Positions 8,564 to 17,632 are shown, numbered from the stretch's first letter. The stretch: 64,000 bases of DNA from Dyella telluris (GCF_014297575.1 NZ_CP060412.1:1426001-1490000); one strand, 5' to 3'. Translations and numbers: made by a program. Notes: generated from the letters alone by a model not told the origin.

Positions 8564-9484
8564 TCAAGTCTTCGGCTTGCCGCGCGGCTTGCTGGCCGCC
8601 GCCTTGCGCGGCTTCACGGACGTGCTGGAATCGCGCTTCTCCACCGCTGGCGCCTCGACATAGCCCACCAGTCGTTGCCGCAGTTGGGTGATGTCACCGA
8701 TGCGGTCGAACATGTCGCCCTGTTCGCGTGTCACCGCGCCGATCAGCAAGCTCAACAAACTCGTCGCCGCCGTGAAGTTGTGCCACGGCCGCGTCAGATC
8801 GGCCGGCAGCATCAGCACATGATTGGTGAGCTGACGGGCCCAATAGCACTGGCTGTCGGTAATGATGACCAGCGGAATGCCACGCGCGGCGGATTCCTCG
8901 GCAAGAATGCGAAAATGCCGCGAATAACGCCGGAAGTCGATCAGCAGCACGCAACTCTTCTTGGTCGAATCCAGCAGCAGATCGGTATACGCGCCATCCA
9001 GACCTTCATGGAAGATCGTGCGCGGCTTGACGTGCTGCATCAGGCTGGCGAAACCCAGGCCAAGGAAACGCCCCTGGTGGAAGCTGGCGACCGAGACTCG
9101 ATCGGCGTCCACCAGCAGTTTGACAATAGCCTTCCATTCCGCCGTGCGGGTCAGACCGTGCGCAATCGTGATGCCCTGGATCTCTGCCTTGAGGCTCTCG
9201 GACATCGCGGCGGAGTCACCGGTTTGATCGGTGTTCTTGTACAGCTGCAACCAGGGCGCATCGCTACGCAGCTCTTCCTTGAGCTCGTTCAGGCCTGCAT
9301 AGCCAAGGTTGTGCAGGAAGCGACCGACCGTCATGGGGCTTACGCCAACGCGCTGCCCCAGTGATGCAGCCGTTTCGAACGGGATGCCATTGAGATTGTG
9401 CAGCAGGTAGGTAGCGATCTTCTGCTCGGACGTGGTGAAGCTACTCCAGCCGTCTTTTAGCTTTTTCTGCAGATCCTTGATCAT
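8564..9484 (-). CDS. MurR/RpiR-family transcriptional regulator
   Basis: A 306-aa protein. Residues about 1-78 form the RpiR N-terminal helix-turn-helix (FTTSEQKIATYLLHNL, then GQRVGVSPMTVGRFLHNLGY). Residues about 120-255 resemble a SIS domain, which in this family binds phosphosugars or related ligands (VSVASFHQGRFLGLGFASL, PLVIITDS). The tail is Lys/Arg/Ala-rich. The start MIKDLQKKL was chosen over an upstream start because family likeness begins there. The gene follows the POT transporter by 10 bp, so it is within the operon and probably regulates it. The likely ligand is a breakdown product of the imported peptides; this is inference. Confidence 0.9.
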   Translation of the reverse strand: MIKDLQKKLKDGWSSFTTSEQKIATYLLHNLNGIPFETAASLGQRVGVSPMTVGRFLHNLGYAGLNELKEELRSDAPWLQLYKNTDQTGDSAAMSESLKAEIQGITIAHGLTRTAEWKAIVKLLVDADRVSVASFHQGRFLGLGFASLMQHVKPRTIFHEGLDGAYTDLLLDSTKKSCVLLIDFRRYSRHFRILAEESAARGIPLVIITDSQCYWARQLTNHVLMLPADLTRPWHNFTAATSLLSLLIGAVTREQGDMFDRIGDITQLRQRLVGYVEAPAVEKRDSSTSVKPRKAAASKPRGKPKT

Positions 9485-9494
9485 CAGCACTCGC

Positions 9495-10829
9495 TCATCG
9501 GGCCAGCACGGTGGTGCTGCCGGTTTGTCCATGTTGCCCCGCGCCGCTATGGCGGCGATTGAGCATATACAAAAGCACGGCGGATAGTGCCGAGACACCG
9601 CCAATCAACACAAAGAACGCGCCATGGCCCATGCTGCTCCACAAGGTACCAAGCGCACCGGCCAGCAGGTTGCCAAAGAATCCGGCAAAGAACCACGTGG
9701 CAATGCTGGTGGCGCGGAAGCCTTCCGGCGCCATACGTCCGAACAAGGCCAGTCCCGTGGGCAGGATGTACAACTCACCGATGGTGAAGACGACAAACCA
9801 CACGAACAGCCAGATCCAGCTGGCACGTGTTCCATGCGCCTCACTCCACGCCGCAACCAGCCCGAGTGCCACATAGGACACCGCCACGATGGCCGCGCCG
9901 AAAGACATCCTGCCAAGCAGCGGCGTCACGACGCCTTTGCGTGCCAGTCGCGCCCAGCGAGCCACCAACAATGGCGTGAGGGCGAACACCGCCAGCGAAT
10001 TGATTGACTGGAACCAGGTCATCGGTATGGTCCAGCCGCGCGCCAGCGTCCGGTCGATACCAGTGTCAGCCCACAGCGCAATCGTATTGCCGTTCTGCTC
10101 ATAGGCGCCGCGGAAGATCACCACGATGGCGGCAATGCCGATCAGCAGGCCAAAGCGTTCGCGTGCGGTGCGGTCCATGGGCGGGCGTACTTCGCGTGTC
10201 GCCGCCCCAAGTGCCGGCTCGGTGGGCAGGTAACGGCGTCCGGCCAGATAAATCACCAGCGACAGCAGCATGCCGATGCCTGCCGCGGCGAACCCCCAGT
10301 GCCAGCCGTACGCCTCGCCCAGCGTGCCGCAGACCAAAGGCGACAGAAAGCCACCAAGGTTAATGCCGACGTAGTAGATGTTGTATGCACTCTTGCTGCG
10401 CTCGTCCCCAGCGCGATAGAGGCCCTCGATCTGGCTGGCGAGGCTGGGAAGGAACAGGCCGTTGCCCAGCGCGATCATGCACAACGCCGGATAGAACAGC
10501 GCTTCGGAGGACATCATGAAATGCCCGAGCGCCATCATCGAACCGCCAATGACGACGGAGCGTCCCTTGCCCAGCCAGCGATCGGCCAGCATGCCGCCAA
10601 ACACCGGCGTGAAATAGACGAAGGCGGCGTACACGCCATACACCAGCGAGGCGTACTCCTGGTCCAACTTCAGGTGCTTGGTCATGTAGTAGACCAAGAG
10701 CGCCCGCATGCCGAAGAAGGAGAACATCTCCCACATTTCGGTCAAGAACAGGATGGTCAGGCCACGTGGATGGCCGAACCAGCTTTTCTCTGTTACCGGG
10801 CTCGTTGCGGAAGTCATGCGGATGGACAT
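9495..10829 (-). CDS. POT-family proton-dependent peptide transporter
   Basis: A 444-aa multi-pass inner-membrane protein of the major facilitator superfamily (PTR2/POT branch), about 12 hydrophobic segments. The family signature near the first helix reads EMWEMFSFFGMRALLVYYM. Canonical POTs have ExxER(F)xYYG here, so the arginine is replaced by Met35 while Glu31 and Glu34 remain. The second signature, IYYVGINLGGFLSPLVCG, is well kept. It probably imports di- and tripeptides with protons. It sits between the dipeptide epimerase (19 bp upstream) and the RpiR gene. An internal ATG at 10817 is an alternative start. Confidence 0.9.
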   Translation of the reverse strand: MSIRMTSATSPVTEKSWFGHPRGLTILFLTEMWEMFSFFGMRALLVYYMTKHLKLDQEYASLVYGVYAAFVYFTPVFGGMLADRWLGKGRSVVIGGSMMALGHFMMSSEALFYPALCMIALGNGLFLPSLASQIEGLYRAGDERSKSAYNIYYVGINLGGFLSPLVCGTLGEAYGWHWGFAAAGIGMLLSLVIYLAGRRYLPTEPALGAATREVRPPMDRTARERFGLLIGIAAIVVIFRGAYEQNGNTIALWADTGIDRTLARGWTIPMTWFQSINSLAVFALTPLLVARWARLARKGVVTPLLGRMSFGAAIVAVSYVALGLVAAWSEAHGTRASWIWLFVWFVVFTIGELYILPTGLALFGRMAPEGFRATSIATWFFAGFFGNLLAGALGTLWSSMGHGAFFVLIGGVSALSAVLLYMLNRRHSGAGQHGQTGSTTVLAR

Positions 10830-10848
10830 CCTCGCTGATGGCGCCTAG

Positions 10849-11877
10849 TTACTTGCTTGCGGCCGACGCCGGGCCACCCCAGAGTGCATCGGGACACCAG
10901 ATAGTGCCATGCTCGTACACCACCGATGGCTGGTAATCCTCGACCAGGCTGATCGGACCGTCCAGGTCCACCACATCGCACAACTGGCCCACCACGAAGG
11001 ACGGCGCCATCGCCAGCGAGGAGCCGCCCATATTGCCGACCATCAAGTCGAAGCCACGTTTGCGCGCCTCCTGCGCAATGGCCAACGCTTCGGTAAGCCC
11101 GCCGCATTTGTCCAGCTTGATATTGATGACGTCGACCCGGCCAACCATTTTCGCCAGGTCGCTGCGATCCTGCACGCTCTCGTCAGCCGCGATGCGGATC
11201 GGTCGCTCCAACCCATCCAGCCAGGCTTCGCTGCCGACGGGAAACGGCTGCTCCACCACGTCCACTCGCGCGTCGACCAGGGTCGGCAACAGCCGCGCGA
11301 ACGACTCACGGGTGAAGCCCTGGTTGGCGTCGACCATCAGCCATACGTCCGGACGCGCACGTCGCACGGCGAGCACGCGCTCGGCATTGCGCTCGTCGTC
11401 GGTGAGCTTGAGCTTGATCGCGCGCGCCGTCGTATAGCTGCTTGCGCGCCCGGCCATCACTTCCGGTTCGTCCGCGCCCACCGTGTACGTGGTCAGCAAC
11501 GGCTTGCATGTCGGCAGGCCCGCCAGCTGCCACACGGGTTTGCCGGCGCGCTTGGCTTCCAGATCCCACAGGGCGCAGTCGAGCACATTGCGTGCTCCGC
11601 CTGCCGGCAGCAATTGCTGCAGCGCTTCACGGGTGATGCCGGCCTCGATGTGCGCACGCAATGCTTCGATCTGCACCAACATTGAATCGGGCGTGTCGTG
11701 GTGATAGTAGACGCCTTGCGCCTCGCCGCGCCCGATGAAACCCTGCGCGTCAGTCAGCTCGACGATCAGTGCATCGAATGCGGTGAAGGTGTAGCCGGTG
11801 ATATGGAACGGCGTATGGATCGCCCAGCTCTTGCGCGTTGCCTGCAGGCGCAAGCGCCCGTCAACATGGATATTCAT
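10849..11877 (-). CDS. Dipeptide epimerase (L-Ala-D/L-Glu epimerase type, enolase superfamily)
   Basis: A 342-aa muconate-lactonizing-subgroup enolase. The catalytic set is complete: Lys155-x-Lys157 (AIKLKL), metal ligands Asp183 (VDANQG), Glu209 (VEQPF) and Asp232 (ADES), and Lys257 in NIKLDKCGG. This arrangement is that of dipeptide epimerases, which racemise the C-terminal residue of dipeptides such as L-Ala-D-Glu from murein turnover; the exact dipeptide cannot be read off. It lies between a serine hydrolase and a POT transporter, which supports a peptide substrate. Start: ATG at 11877, 56 bp after the upstream stop. Confidence 0.9.
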   Translation of the reverse strand: MNIHVDGRLRLQATRKSWAIHTPFHITGYTFTAFDALIVELTDAQGFIGRGEAQGVYYHHDTPDSMLVQIEALRAHIEAGITREALQQLLPAGGARNVLDCALWDLEAKRAGKPVWQLAGLPTCKPLLTTYTVGADEPEVMAGRASSYTTARAIKLKLTDDERNAERVLAVRRARPDVWLMVDANQGFTRESFARLLPTLVDARVDVVEQPFPVGSEAWLDGLERPIRIAADESVQDRSDLAKMVGRVDVINIKLDKCGGLTEALAIAQEARKRGFDLMVGNMGGSSLAMAPSFVVGQLCDVVDLDGPISLVEDYQPSVVYEHGTIWCPDALWGGPASAASK

Positions 11878-11933
11878 GTCTACTTCCTCGGATGGAGTGC
11901 GCGGCGACGATCTGGCGTCGCCGCGCAGAGAAC

Positions 11934-13961
11934 TCAGTAGTGGACGTTGAAGCTGACCAGTCCGAAGGTCAGGATCAGCCACACCAGATAGATCGCCGCC
12001 AGCGCCAGCAGGGTTTCGCCAGCCAGCACCCAGCGCCCGCGACGCGGCGCCATCCAGCAACGCACGCTATGCGCCACCACGGCCAGCGCGCCAATCAGAC
12101 CGATCACGCCGAGCACATAGAGGACGTAAAGCCACGGCGTCATCGTGCCCTGCAGCAACATGTCGTCACTGACCGACGAGACCACCAGCAGGCCCATCCA
12201 GCCTGCCAACATCACGAACAGGGCAAGTACGCCGAGCCGCGACCACAGGCGCGAACGGCGCTGCGAGGCATCCAGTGCGAGCGGACGGCGATAGTGGCGA
12301 CGCACCCAGCCGCCCACGCCCCAGCTCAACAGCGCCACGATCAGGCCCGCGAACGACAGCCCGACCCACAGACCCACCGTGCCCATCGAGCGCGCACCGG
12401 AGACGCGCTGGAACACAAACACCGGCACTTCGACGTCGGTCGCCCAGTAGGCGATGTTGCCATTGGCATCGTCGACGAACTTGATGTGTGCATCGCCGTT
12501 GACCTGACGCCACGTCGACGGCCCCACCTCGCGCCAGTACAGCGGCTTGCCCGCGTAGTTGTTCCACACGGAGACCACGATGGTGCCGTCCGGCTGAGCG
12601 GCAACACTGGCATGGCCAAACAGGTACAGCGGCTTGAGCGCACTTTCGTTGCGCCGGCTTGACTCGTACCAACCGGACACGCGCGCGGCATCGGCCTTGG
12701 CGGTTGCCAGGGTCGCTTCCTCGGGCGCCTTGTACGGGAAGTAGCGATCCAGGAAGGACTGGAACACCGCCTTGCGGATCACATGGGCGCCACCCTCATT
12801 GCCAGCGCTGTTGAAGGACATGAACACACCGACATTCGCGTCCAGCATCAGGTGCAGGTCGCTATGGAACACCTCGGTGTCGCCCGCATGGCCGATGATG
12901 CGCTGACCATGACTGTCTTCCTGGTAGAAGCCCAGGTCGAAGCCTGCCAATCCTGGCGCCGCGGTGTGCTGCGGGCTGTGCATCAGTTCGGCGGTAGCCT
13001 GCTGCATGATGCGCGTATCGCCGAAGCGGCCCTGCTGCAGCTGGGCAATCATGAAGTTCGCCATGTCCGTGGCCGAGCTGCTGAGCGCGCCGGCCGGCGA
13101 AGGATCGACCGGCTCGAACGGATGCGGCTTGCCGTCGGAGGCACTCTTGTAGCCCTTGGACAACAGCGCCGCCAGACGCGCAGGCAGCGGCTGCTCAAAG
13201 CTCGAGTGCGTCATCTGCAGCGGATCGAAGATGTGCTTCTGCACGTAGTCTTCGAAGCGCTCGCCGGAGATGCGCTGCACGATATAGCCAGCCAGGCCGC
13301 AGCCATAGTTGGAATACGCCACGATCGTGCCCGGCGCAAAGATACGCGCAGGGAGATGTGACTTCAGGTATTTCTCCAGGTTCACGCTATCGGTGGACGC
13401 CGGCAGCAGATCGCGTGCGGTGTCCTCGAAGCCCGGCGTGTGGGTCATGATGTTGCGCAGCGTGATCGGCTTGCCGTCACGCGGCGGTATGGTGAAGTCC
13501 AGGTACTGGTTGATGTCGGCGTCGAGATTGAGCTTGCCCTGCTCCACCAGTTGCATCACCGCGGTCCAGGTGAACAACTTGGAGGTGGAACCGGGGCGGA
13601 ACAGCGTGGTCTCGGGCGACGGCGCCTGGCGCGTCTTCAGATCCGCATAGCCGTAGCCCCGGGCGAAGATCACCTTGCCGTCCTTGACCACCGAGATCAC
13701 GCCTCCGGCGACGTCGCCGCGCTCCAGCGCGAACGGCACCAGACCGTCGAAGAAGCTCGACAGGTCTTCGCTGGTGAGCGCGTGGGTCTGGCCATTCGGT
13801 TGGGCCTGGCCGTCGGACGCCACGGTAGTTGCGACGCTGGGCGCCGGCAGCGCGGCGGACGTGGCCGGAGCCGGGTTCACGGGTGTGGGCACCTGGGCCA
13901 GCGCCGCTCCGGCGGCGAAGGTCAAGGCCAATGACGCCAAAAATTTCCTGCAATGCTTCAT
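11934..13961 (-). CDS. Membrane-anchored serine hydrolase (beta-lactamase fold)
   Basis: A 675-aa protein: signal peptide (1-22, ending ALAQ), a Pro/Ala-rich spacer, a family S12-type catalytic domain (about 65-420) with SxxK as STSK (Ser125-Lys128), YSN (Tyr216-Asn218) and GHAGDTE as third motif, then a region of about 100 residues and four hydrophobic helices at the C-terminus. It should be tethered to the inner membrane with the active site in the periplasm. It lies 35 bp downstream of the TonB-dependent receptor, whose imported ligand it may process. DD-peptidase, D-aminopeptidase or esterase activity are all possible. Confidence 0.88.
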   Translation of the reverse strand: MKHCRKFLASLALTFAAGAALAQVPTPVNPAPATSAALPAPSVATTVASDGQAQPNGQTHALTSEDLSSFFDGLVPFALERGDVAGGVISVVKDGKVIFARGYGYADLKTRQAPSPETTLFRPGSTSKLFTWTAVMQLVEQGKLNLDADINQYLDFTIPPRDGKPITLRNIMTHTPGFEDTARDLLPASTDSVNLEKYLKSHLPARIFAPGTIVAYSNYGCGLAGYIVQRISGERFEDYVQKHIFDPLQMTHSSFEQPLPARLAALLSKGYKSASDGKPHPFEPVDPSPAGALSSSATDMANFMIAQLQQGRFGDTRIMQQATAELMHSPQHTAAPGLAGFDLGFYQEDSHGQRIIGHAGDTEVFHSDLHLMLDANVGVFMSFNSAGNEGGAHVIRKAVFQSFLDRYFPYKAPEEATLATAKADAARVSGWYESSRRNESALKPLYLFGHASVAAQPDGTIVVSVWNNYAGKPLYWREVGPSTWRQVNGDAHIKFVDDANGNIAYWATDVEVPVFVFQRVSGARSMGTVGLWVGLSFAGLIVALLSWGVGGWVRRHYRRPLALDASQRRSRLWSRLGVLALFVMLAGWMGLLVVSSVSDDMLLQGTMTPWLYVLYVLGVIGLIGALAVVAHSVRCWMAPRRGRWVLAGETLLALAAIYLVWLILTFGLVSFNVHY

Positions 13962-13996
13962 GACGCGGATGCTCCGATAGTGCCAGCGTGCGATGC

Positions 13997-16342
13997 TCAG
14001 AAGTCGAGGGCGAGGGTGACTCCCACCGTGCGCGGTGGCACATAGGTCGCCGAATACGGACTGCCCAGCGGATCGGTCGTTTCCGAAGCAAGTGACGTGA
14101 TGCCGCGTTGGTTGGTGAGGTTCTTGACGTAGCCCTTGATCGTCCAGTTGCCGAAATAAGCACCTGCGTGCAGATCGACACCGTGGTAGCCGGGCACGGA
14201 AATGCGCGGTCCGGGAACGGAGAGGAAATCGGACTCGCGTCGGCCCACGTAGCTGTAATTGCCGCCCACGAATCCGGACCAGCCGCCGCCGAGCGGGAAG
14301 CTGTAATCCGCACCCAGGTTGGCATTCCATTTCGGCACCCACGGCAGGCTATCGCCGTCCTTGCCATACAGTCCCGGCGGGGTATCCGCCGTGAGTGCTG
14401 CATCCGTCCAGGTGGCGTTCGCGGACAGCACCAGCCCCTGCACCGGTGCGTATTTCCAGCTGGCTTCCAGGCCCTGGCTCCTGGCTTTGCCACCGTTGCT
14501 CAGGTAAACGAAACTGGCGTTGGTGGTGGTGAGCTGGATCTGGTTCCAGTCGATGTAGAACGCGTCGGCCTCAAAGGTCATACGCTGATCGAGCAAGGTC
14601 GATTTGAAGCCGAGTTCGTAGCTGGTCAGCTTGTCCGGCTGGAACGTCAGCGGAGCATCCAGGCCCGGCGGCACGCCCACATTGGCACCACCGGGACGGA
14701 AGCCCGATGCCACACGCAGGTAGGCCATCATGTTGTCGTTGAACTTGAAGCTGGGATTGAACAGAAACGTCGTCGGCGTATCCGAGCTGCGCGTGGTGAA
14801 ATCAGCCGGGCCCGTCAGCAGGCCACTGCTCACCTGCGTGTACGACGTGGTGTCGTGCGTCTGACGCGCGCCGAGCAGCACGCTCAATTGCGAGGTGGCA
14901 TGCCAGGTTACATCGGCGTAGCCGGCCCATTCCTTGAAGATGCCCGGGCCGATATGAATGTCACCCAGGTTGGGCAGGTCGATCGGCACACCGGTCGATG
15001 CATCGAAGACGTTGACCATCTGATGATTGGTGGTGTTTTCGCGGGTGTAGAACACGCCCGCACGCCACGCAAACATCTGCTCGGCCGGCGACTCCAGCCT
15101 CAGCTCCTGAGTGAATTTCCCCAGCGTGATCGGCTGCGTGACCGAGTACCCGCCGTTGTCCAGTCCGAAAATGGGATTGAGCAGTGGGCCGTATGCCGTG
15201 GTGACATCGCCATTCTGATCGACTTTCTGCGAACCGTAACTGCTCGACGAGACCAGCTTGGCCCAACCGAAATCGGCATCAACGGAAAGGTCGTAGAGGC
15301 GATATTGCACGGCGAGCAGACCGGTGCCGGCGGCGCGGCTCTGCTTCTGGTAACCGTAAATGGGCTGAAGCGTGGCCGGGTCCACTTCCACGCCGGTGTT
15401 GGCAAGCCCGTCGCCCCTGAGGTTCTGTGCAAGCGCCGACAGACGTACCGATACCTTATCGGTGGGCGTCCATAGCATTTGCGCGCGACCGCCGCTGACG
15501 GTGTCTTCGTTGACTTCCTTCTTGCCGGTAAACACGTTGTCGATGTAACCGGGATCGTCGCGGTTGTATGCGTTGACGCGCAGCGCGAGCTTGCCCTCTA
15601 CCAGCGGCAGGTTGAACATGGCGCGCTCGGCGAAGCCGCTGCCACCGCCGTCAACGCTGGTGTAGTCAACCGATGCACGCCCATACATGCGCGTGGAGTC
15701 CGGCGGCGTCGTGACGAATTTCACCAGGCCGCCCAGCGAATTGGAGCCATAGAGCGTGCCCTGCGGGCCGCGCAATACTTCGATGCGTTCAATATCGGCC
15801 GGATCGATATCCGGTGTCAGCAAACTACCGGCGGCATATACGGTGCTGGAACCGTACGGTGCGTCATCAATATAGGTGCTGACGCTCGAGTTCGCCTGCG
15901 AGCTACCCGACGTGACGCCGCGCAATACCAACTGCGTCTGCCCTGCCGAGCTGGAGATCAGGTTGAGACCTGGCACCTGACTGGCGTAATCCGCGAAGCT
16001 GTTCGCGCCTTGCCGCCGCAGGTCGTCGCCGGAAACCGCGGAGACTGCCATGGGCACGGCCTGCAAACGCTCCTCGCGTTTGTTGGCCGTGACCATCACG
16101 GTGCCAAGATTGATCGGCGCGGAGTTGTTGGACGCGGACTGCGGACTCGCCCCTTGCTGATCGACAGGATCCGTCGATGTCTCGGCGCCCGGCGCCGGAC
16201 CGGCATTCGTGGCCGCCGCGGCTGCGAGGTCTCCGCCACCGGATGTCGATGGCTGTGCTGTGGCAGTGAAAGAACCGAACAAGGCGAACGCAACGGCCAC
16301 ACTGATGCAGCGGCGCCTGTGCCGCAGTTGCTGAAATTGCAT
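13997..16342 (-). CDS. TonB-dependent receptor, first gene of the peptide operon
   Basis: A 781-aa outer-membrane receptor. It has a signal peptide (to about residue 29), a low-complexity segment, a plug domain starting TVMVTANKREERLQAVPMAV (about 75-185, with VLRGPQGTLYGSNSLGG) and a beta-barrel ending LALDF with terminal Phe, as expected. The ATG at 16342 is preceded by GGGGGAGAAATTC, a strong ribosome binding site; the upstream in-frame ATG lacks one. It is the promoter-proximal gene, transcribed from the element at 16387-16415. The ligand is probably a peptide or peptide-like compound, judged from the downstream genes. Confidence 0.93.
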   Translation of the reverse strand: MQFQQLRHRRRCISVAVAFALFGSFTATAQPSTSGGGDLAAAAATNAGPAPGAETSTDPVDQQGASPQSASNNSAPINLGTVMVTANKREERLQAVPMAVSAVSGDDLRRQGANSFADYASQVPGLNLISSSAGQTQLVLRGVTSGSSQANSSVSTYIDDAPYGSSTVYAAGSLLTPDIDPADIERIEVLRGPQGTLYGSNSLGGLVKFVTTPPDSTRMYGRASVDYTSVDGGGSGFAERAMFNLPLVEGKLALRVNAYNRDDPGYIDNVFTGKKEVNEDTVSGGRAQMLWTPTDKVSVRLSALAQNLRGDGLANTGVEVDPATLQPIYGYQKQSRAAGTGLLAVQYRLYDLSVDADFGWAKLVSSSSYGSQKVDQNGDVTTAYGPLLNPIFGLDNGGYSVTQPITLGKFTQELRLESPAEQMFAWRAGVFYTRENTTNHQMVNVFDASTGVPIDLPNLGDIHIGPGIFKEWAGYADVTWHATSQLSVLLGARQTHDTTSYTQVSSGLLTGPADFTTRSSDTPTTFLFNPSFKFNDNMMAYLRVASGFRPGGANVGVPPGLDAPLTFQPDKLTSYELGFKSTLLDQRMTFEADAFYIDWNQIQLTTTNASFVYLSNGGKARSQGLEASWKYAPVQGLVLSANATWTDAALTADTPPGLYGKDGDSLPWVPKWNANLGADYSFPLGGGWSGFVGGNYSYVGRRESDFLSVPGPRISVPGYHGVDLHAGAYFGNWTIKGYVKNLTNQRGITSLASETTDPLGSPYSATYVPPRTVGVTLALDF

Positions 16343-16386
16343 GAATTTCTCCCCCCGGAGAATCATGTGGACAGCCCACGCTACGA

Positions 16387-16415
16387 CTGATATCGCATTA
16401 CCAAGATGGTGTCAA
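16387..16415 (-). promoter_or_regulatory. Sigma-70 type promoter of the TonB receptor/peptide operon
   Basis: On the minus strand TTGACA (complement of 16410-16415) is a perfect -35 box. A 17-bp spacer separates it from TATCAG (16387-16392), a fair -10 box. Transcription would start near 16380, giving a leader of about 38 nt before the start codon at 16342. Confidence 0.6.
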
Positions 16416-16431
16416 TGATATTTCTATATCA
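16416..16431. promoter_or_regulatory. Palindromic candidate operator (RpiR site?)
   Basis: TGATATTTCTATATCA is a perfect 6-bp inverted repeat with a 4-nt centre, directly adjoining the -35 box of the operon promoter. A further TGATAT half-site lies at 16388-16393 across the -10 region, 28 bp away. This is where a regulator encoded in the operon (the RpiR-type protein at 8564) could bind. Assignment to that protein is inference. Confidence 0.4.
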
Positions 16432-16583
16432 GACGACGAATGCTGGCGTATTCCGCCGCCCAGCCGCTCCTGCCCACGCCAGGGGGCGCTGCACCTGTAG
16501 CTGGAAACCATGCGACGACACCGCCGAGGCACCTTAGGCACCGGAGGGCCCGACAAATCGGCCGTTGGTCACGGCGGGACTTC

Positions 16584-16611
16584 TGTCTGATTTGGGTCGA
16601 AAGCGCAGCTT
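16584..16611. repeat. Short dispersed hairpin repeat, degenerate copy 4
   Basis: CTGTCTGATTTGGGTCGAAA then GCGCAGCT. The core GGGTCGAAAGC is intact but both arms are altered. Its right end touches the stop codon (16610-16612) of the doxX-like gene on the minus strand. Confidence 0.6.
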
Positions 16612-17005
16612 AGCTGGCGCGCAACCGATACGGGCCATCGCCAAGCATCATCTGAAGGACGAGCAGCAACGACCACACGAGGGGCAGCTCCGCCCCTGCG
16701 CTAGTGAAGTAGAAACCCTTGCGTACCGCCCAGAACTGCGTTGCTCCAAGCATCATGGGCAGCACATACAGACTGACCCAGCGCGTATAGACGCCAGGAA
16801 TGAGCAGCAAGGCACCGGCCAGCTCGGCGGAAAAGACATACCAGGGAACGAACGGGGAATAGCCGTTTGTGGCGAAACCCGCCCACCATCGGGACAAGCC
16901 TCCCGGCAGAATGGCGAACTTCCAGTACAAGTGCGCGATGAACAGCGACCCGAGTAAAACCCTCAGCAACAGTGGAGCGTAGCGTGACGCGCGATCTGCG
17001 TTCAT
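16610..17005 (-). CDS. DoxX-family membrane protein (second)
   Basis: A 131-aa protein with four hydrophobic segments. It has the DoxX-like start RYAPLLLRVLLGSLFIAHLYWKF and the AELAGALLLIPGVYTRW stretch. It is unrelated in detail to the DoxX protein at 3504 and shares only the fold pattern. Function unknown. It stands alone, with the hairpin repeat at its stop codon. Confidence 0.8.
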   Translation of the reverse strand: MNADRASRYAPLLLRVLLGSLFIAHLYWKFAILPGGLSRWWAGFATNGYSPFVPWYVFSAELAGALLLIPGVYTRWVSLYVLPMMLGATQFWAVRKGFYFTSAGAELPLVWSLLLVLQMMLGDGPYRLRAS

Positions 17006-17239
17006 GACGAGACCCCTTAGGCAAGCTTCAGCGCTGCCTGATACTGGAGTTAGGCGACGGCGATGTCCCCGCCGCCGGGCTTCTCTTCAACCACTACCTT
17101 CGGTGATGTTCCAAATGGTGCCCTCTGTGGACATCCACTTCGCCTCTCTCTCTCGGAGGCACCGCGCGATCCAACATCGATGGCCCCTGTTCTGCTCGCT
17201 CCGCCTCGGAAGCCGATAGTTGGCTGCTGAACCAAACGG

Positions 17240-17581
17240 CTAGCTTTCGGCCTTCGTACGATGGGGTAGCACCAGCAAATCGACCATAGGCTCAAGCGTT
17301 ATCTCCGGCAGCGATTCGGCAATGGAGTCGCGCATGAGTTCGCCTGCCTCTTTGTCCAGCGCGCCCGCCGAGAAGGCATTCTTTCGGGTGGCTTCATCCG
17401 GCCATTGCGCATAGCTGTACCAGAGACCGTCATGACCGCGGTGAAGCCGTGAGCCAAGCGACCCGCCCTGATGCAGATAGAGCTCGGAGATACGCGTCCA
17501 GGCCTTGATGAACTGATCCTCCATGCCCGGGCGAAGTCGCCACCGGTAAATCGCCGCAAATCCAGCACTGGATTCCTTCAT
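17240..17581 (-). CDS. Antibiotic-biosynthesis-monooxygenase-like (ABM) small protein
   Basis: A 113-aa protein with the dimeric alpha/beta-barrel pattern of ABM/YgiN-like proteins: FAAIYRWRLRPGMEDQFIKAW, then LGSRLHRGHDGLWYSYAQWP. Members are quinol or heme-related monooxygenases or have unknown function. The ATG at 17581 follows GGAGGGG at good spacing; the ATG eight codons upstream overlaps a hairpin repeat and is less likely. No operon partner. Confidence 0.7.
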   Translation of the reverse strand: MKESSAGFAAIYRWRLRPGMEDQFIKAWTRISELYLHQGGSLGSRLHRGHDGLWYSYAQWPDEATRKNAFSAGALDKEAGELMRDSIAESLPEITLEPMVDLLVLPHRTKAES

Positions 17582-17603
17582 AAGCCCCTCCCATCCATTG
17601 CCC

Positions 17604-17632
17604 ATGTCCGCCCCGGATCGAAGCCGGACACT
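17604..17632. repeat. Short dispersed hairpin repeat, copy 5
   Basis: ATGTCCGCCCCGGATCGAAG then CCGGACACT; a variant with GTCCG/CGGAC arms around a diverged loop. Confidence 0.7.

Noticed and set aside
14108..15475. 455-aa plus-strand frame antisense to the TonB receptor
   Set aside because: Shadow of the receptor gene; composition is that of a complementary frame and it has no start context.
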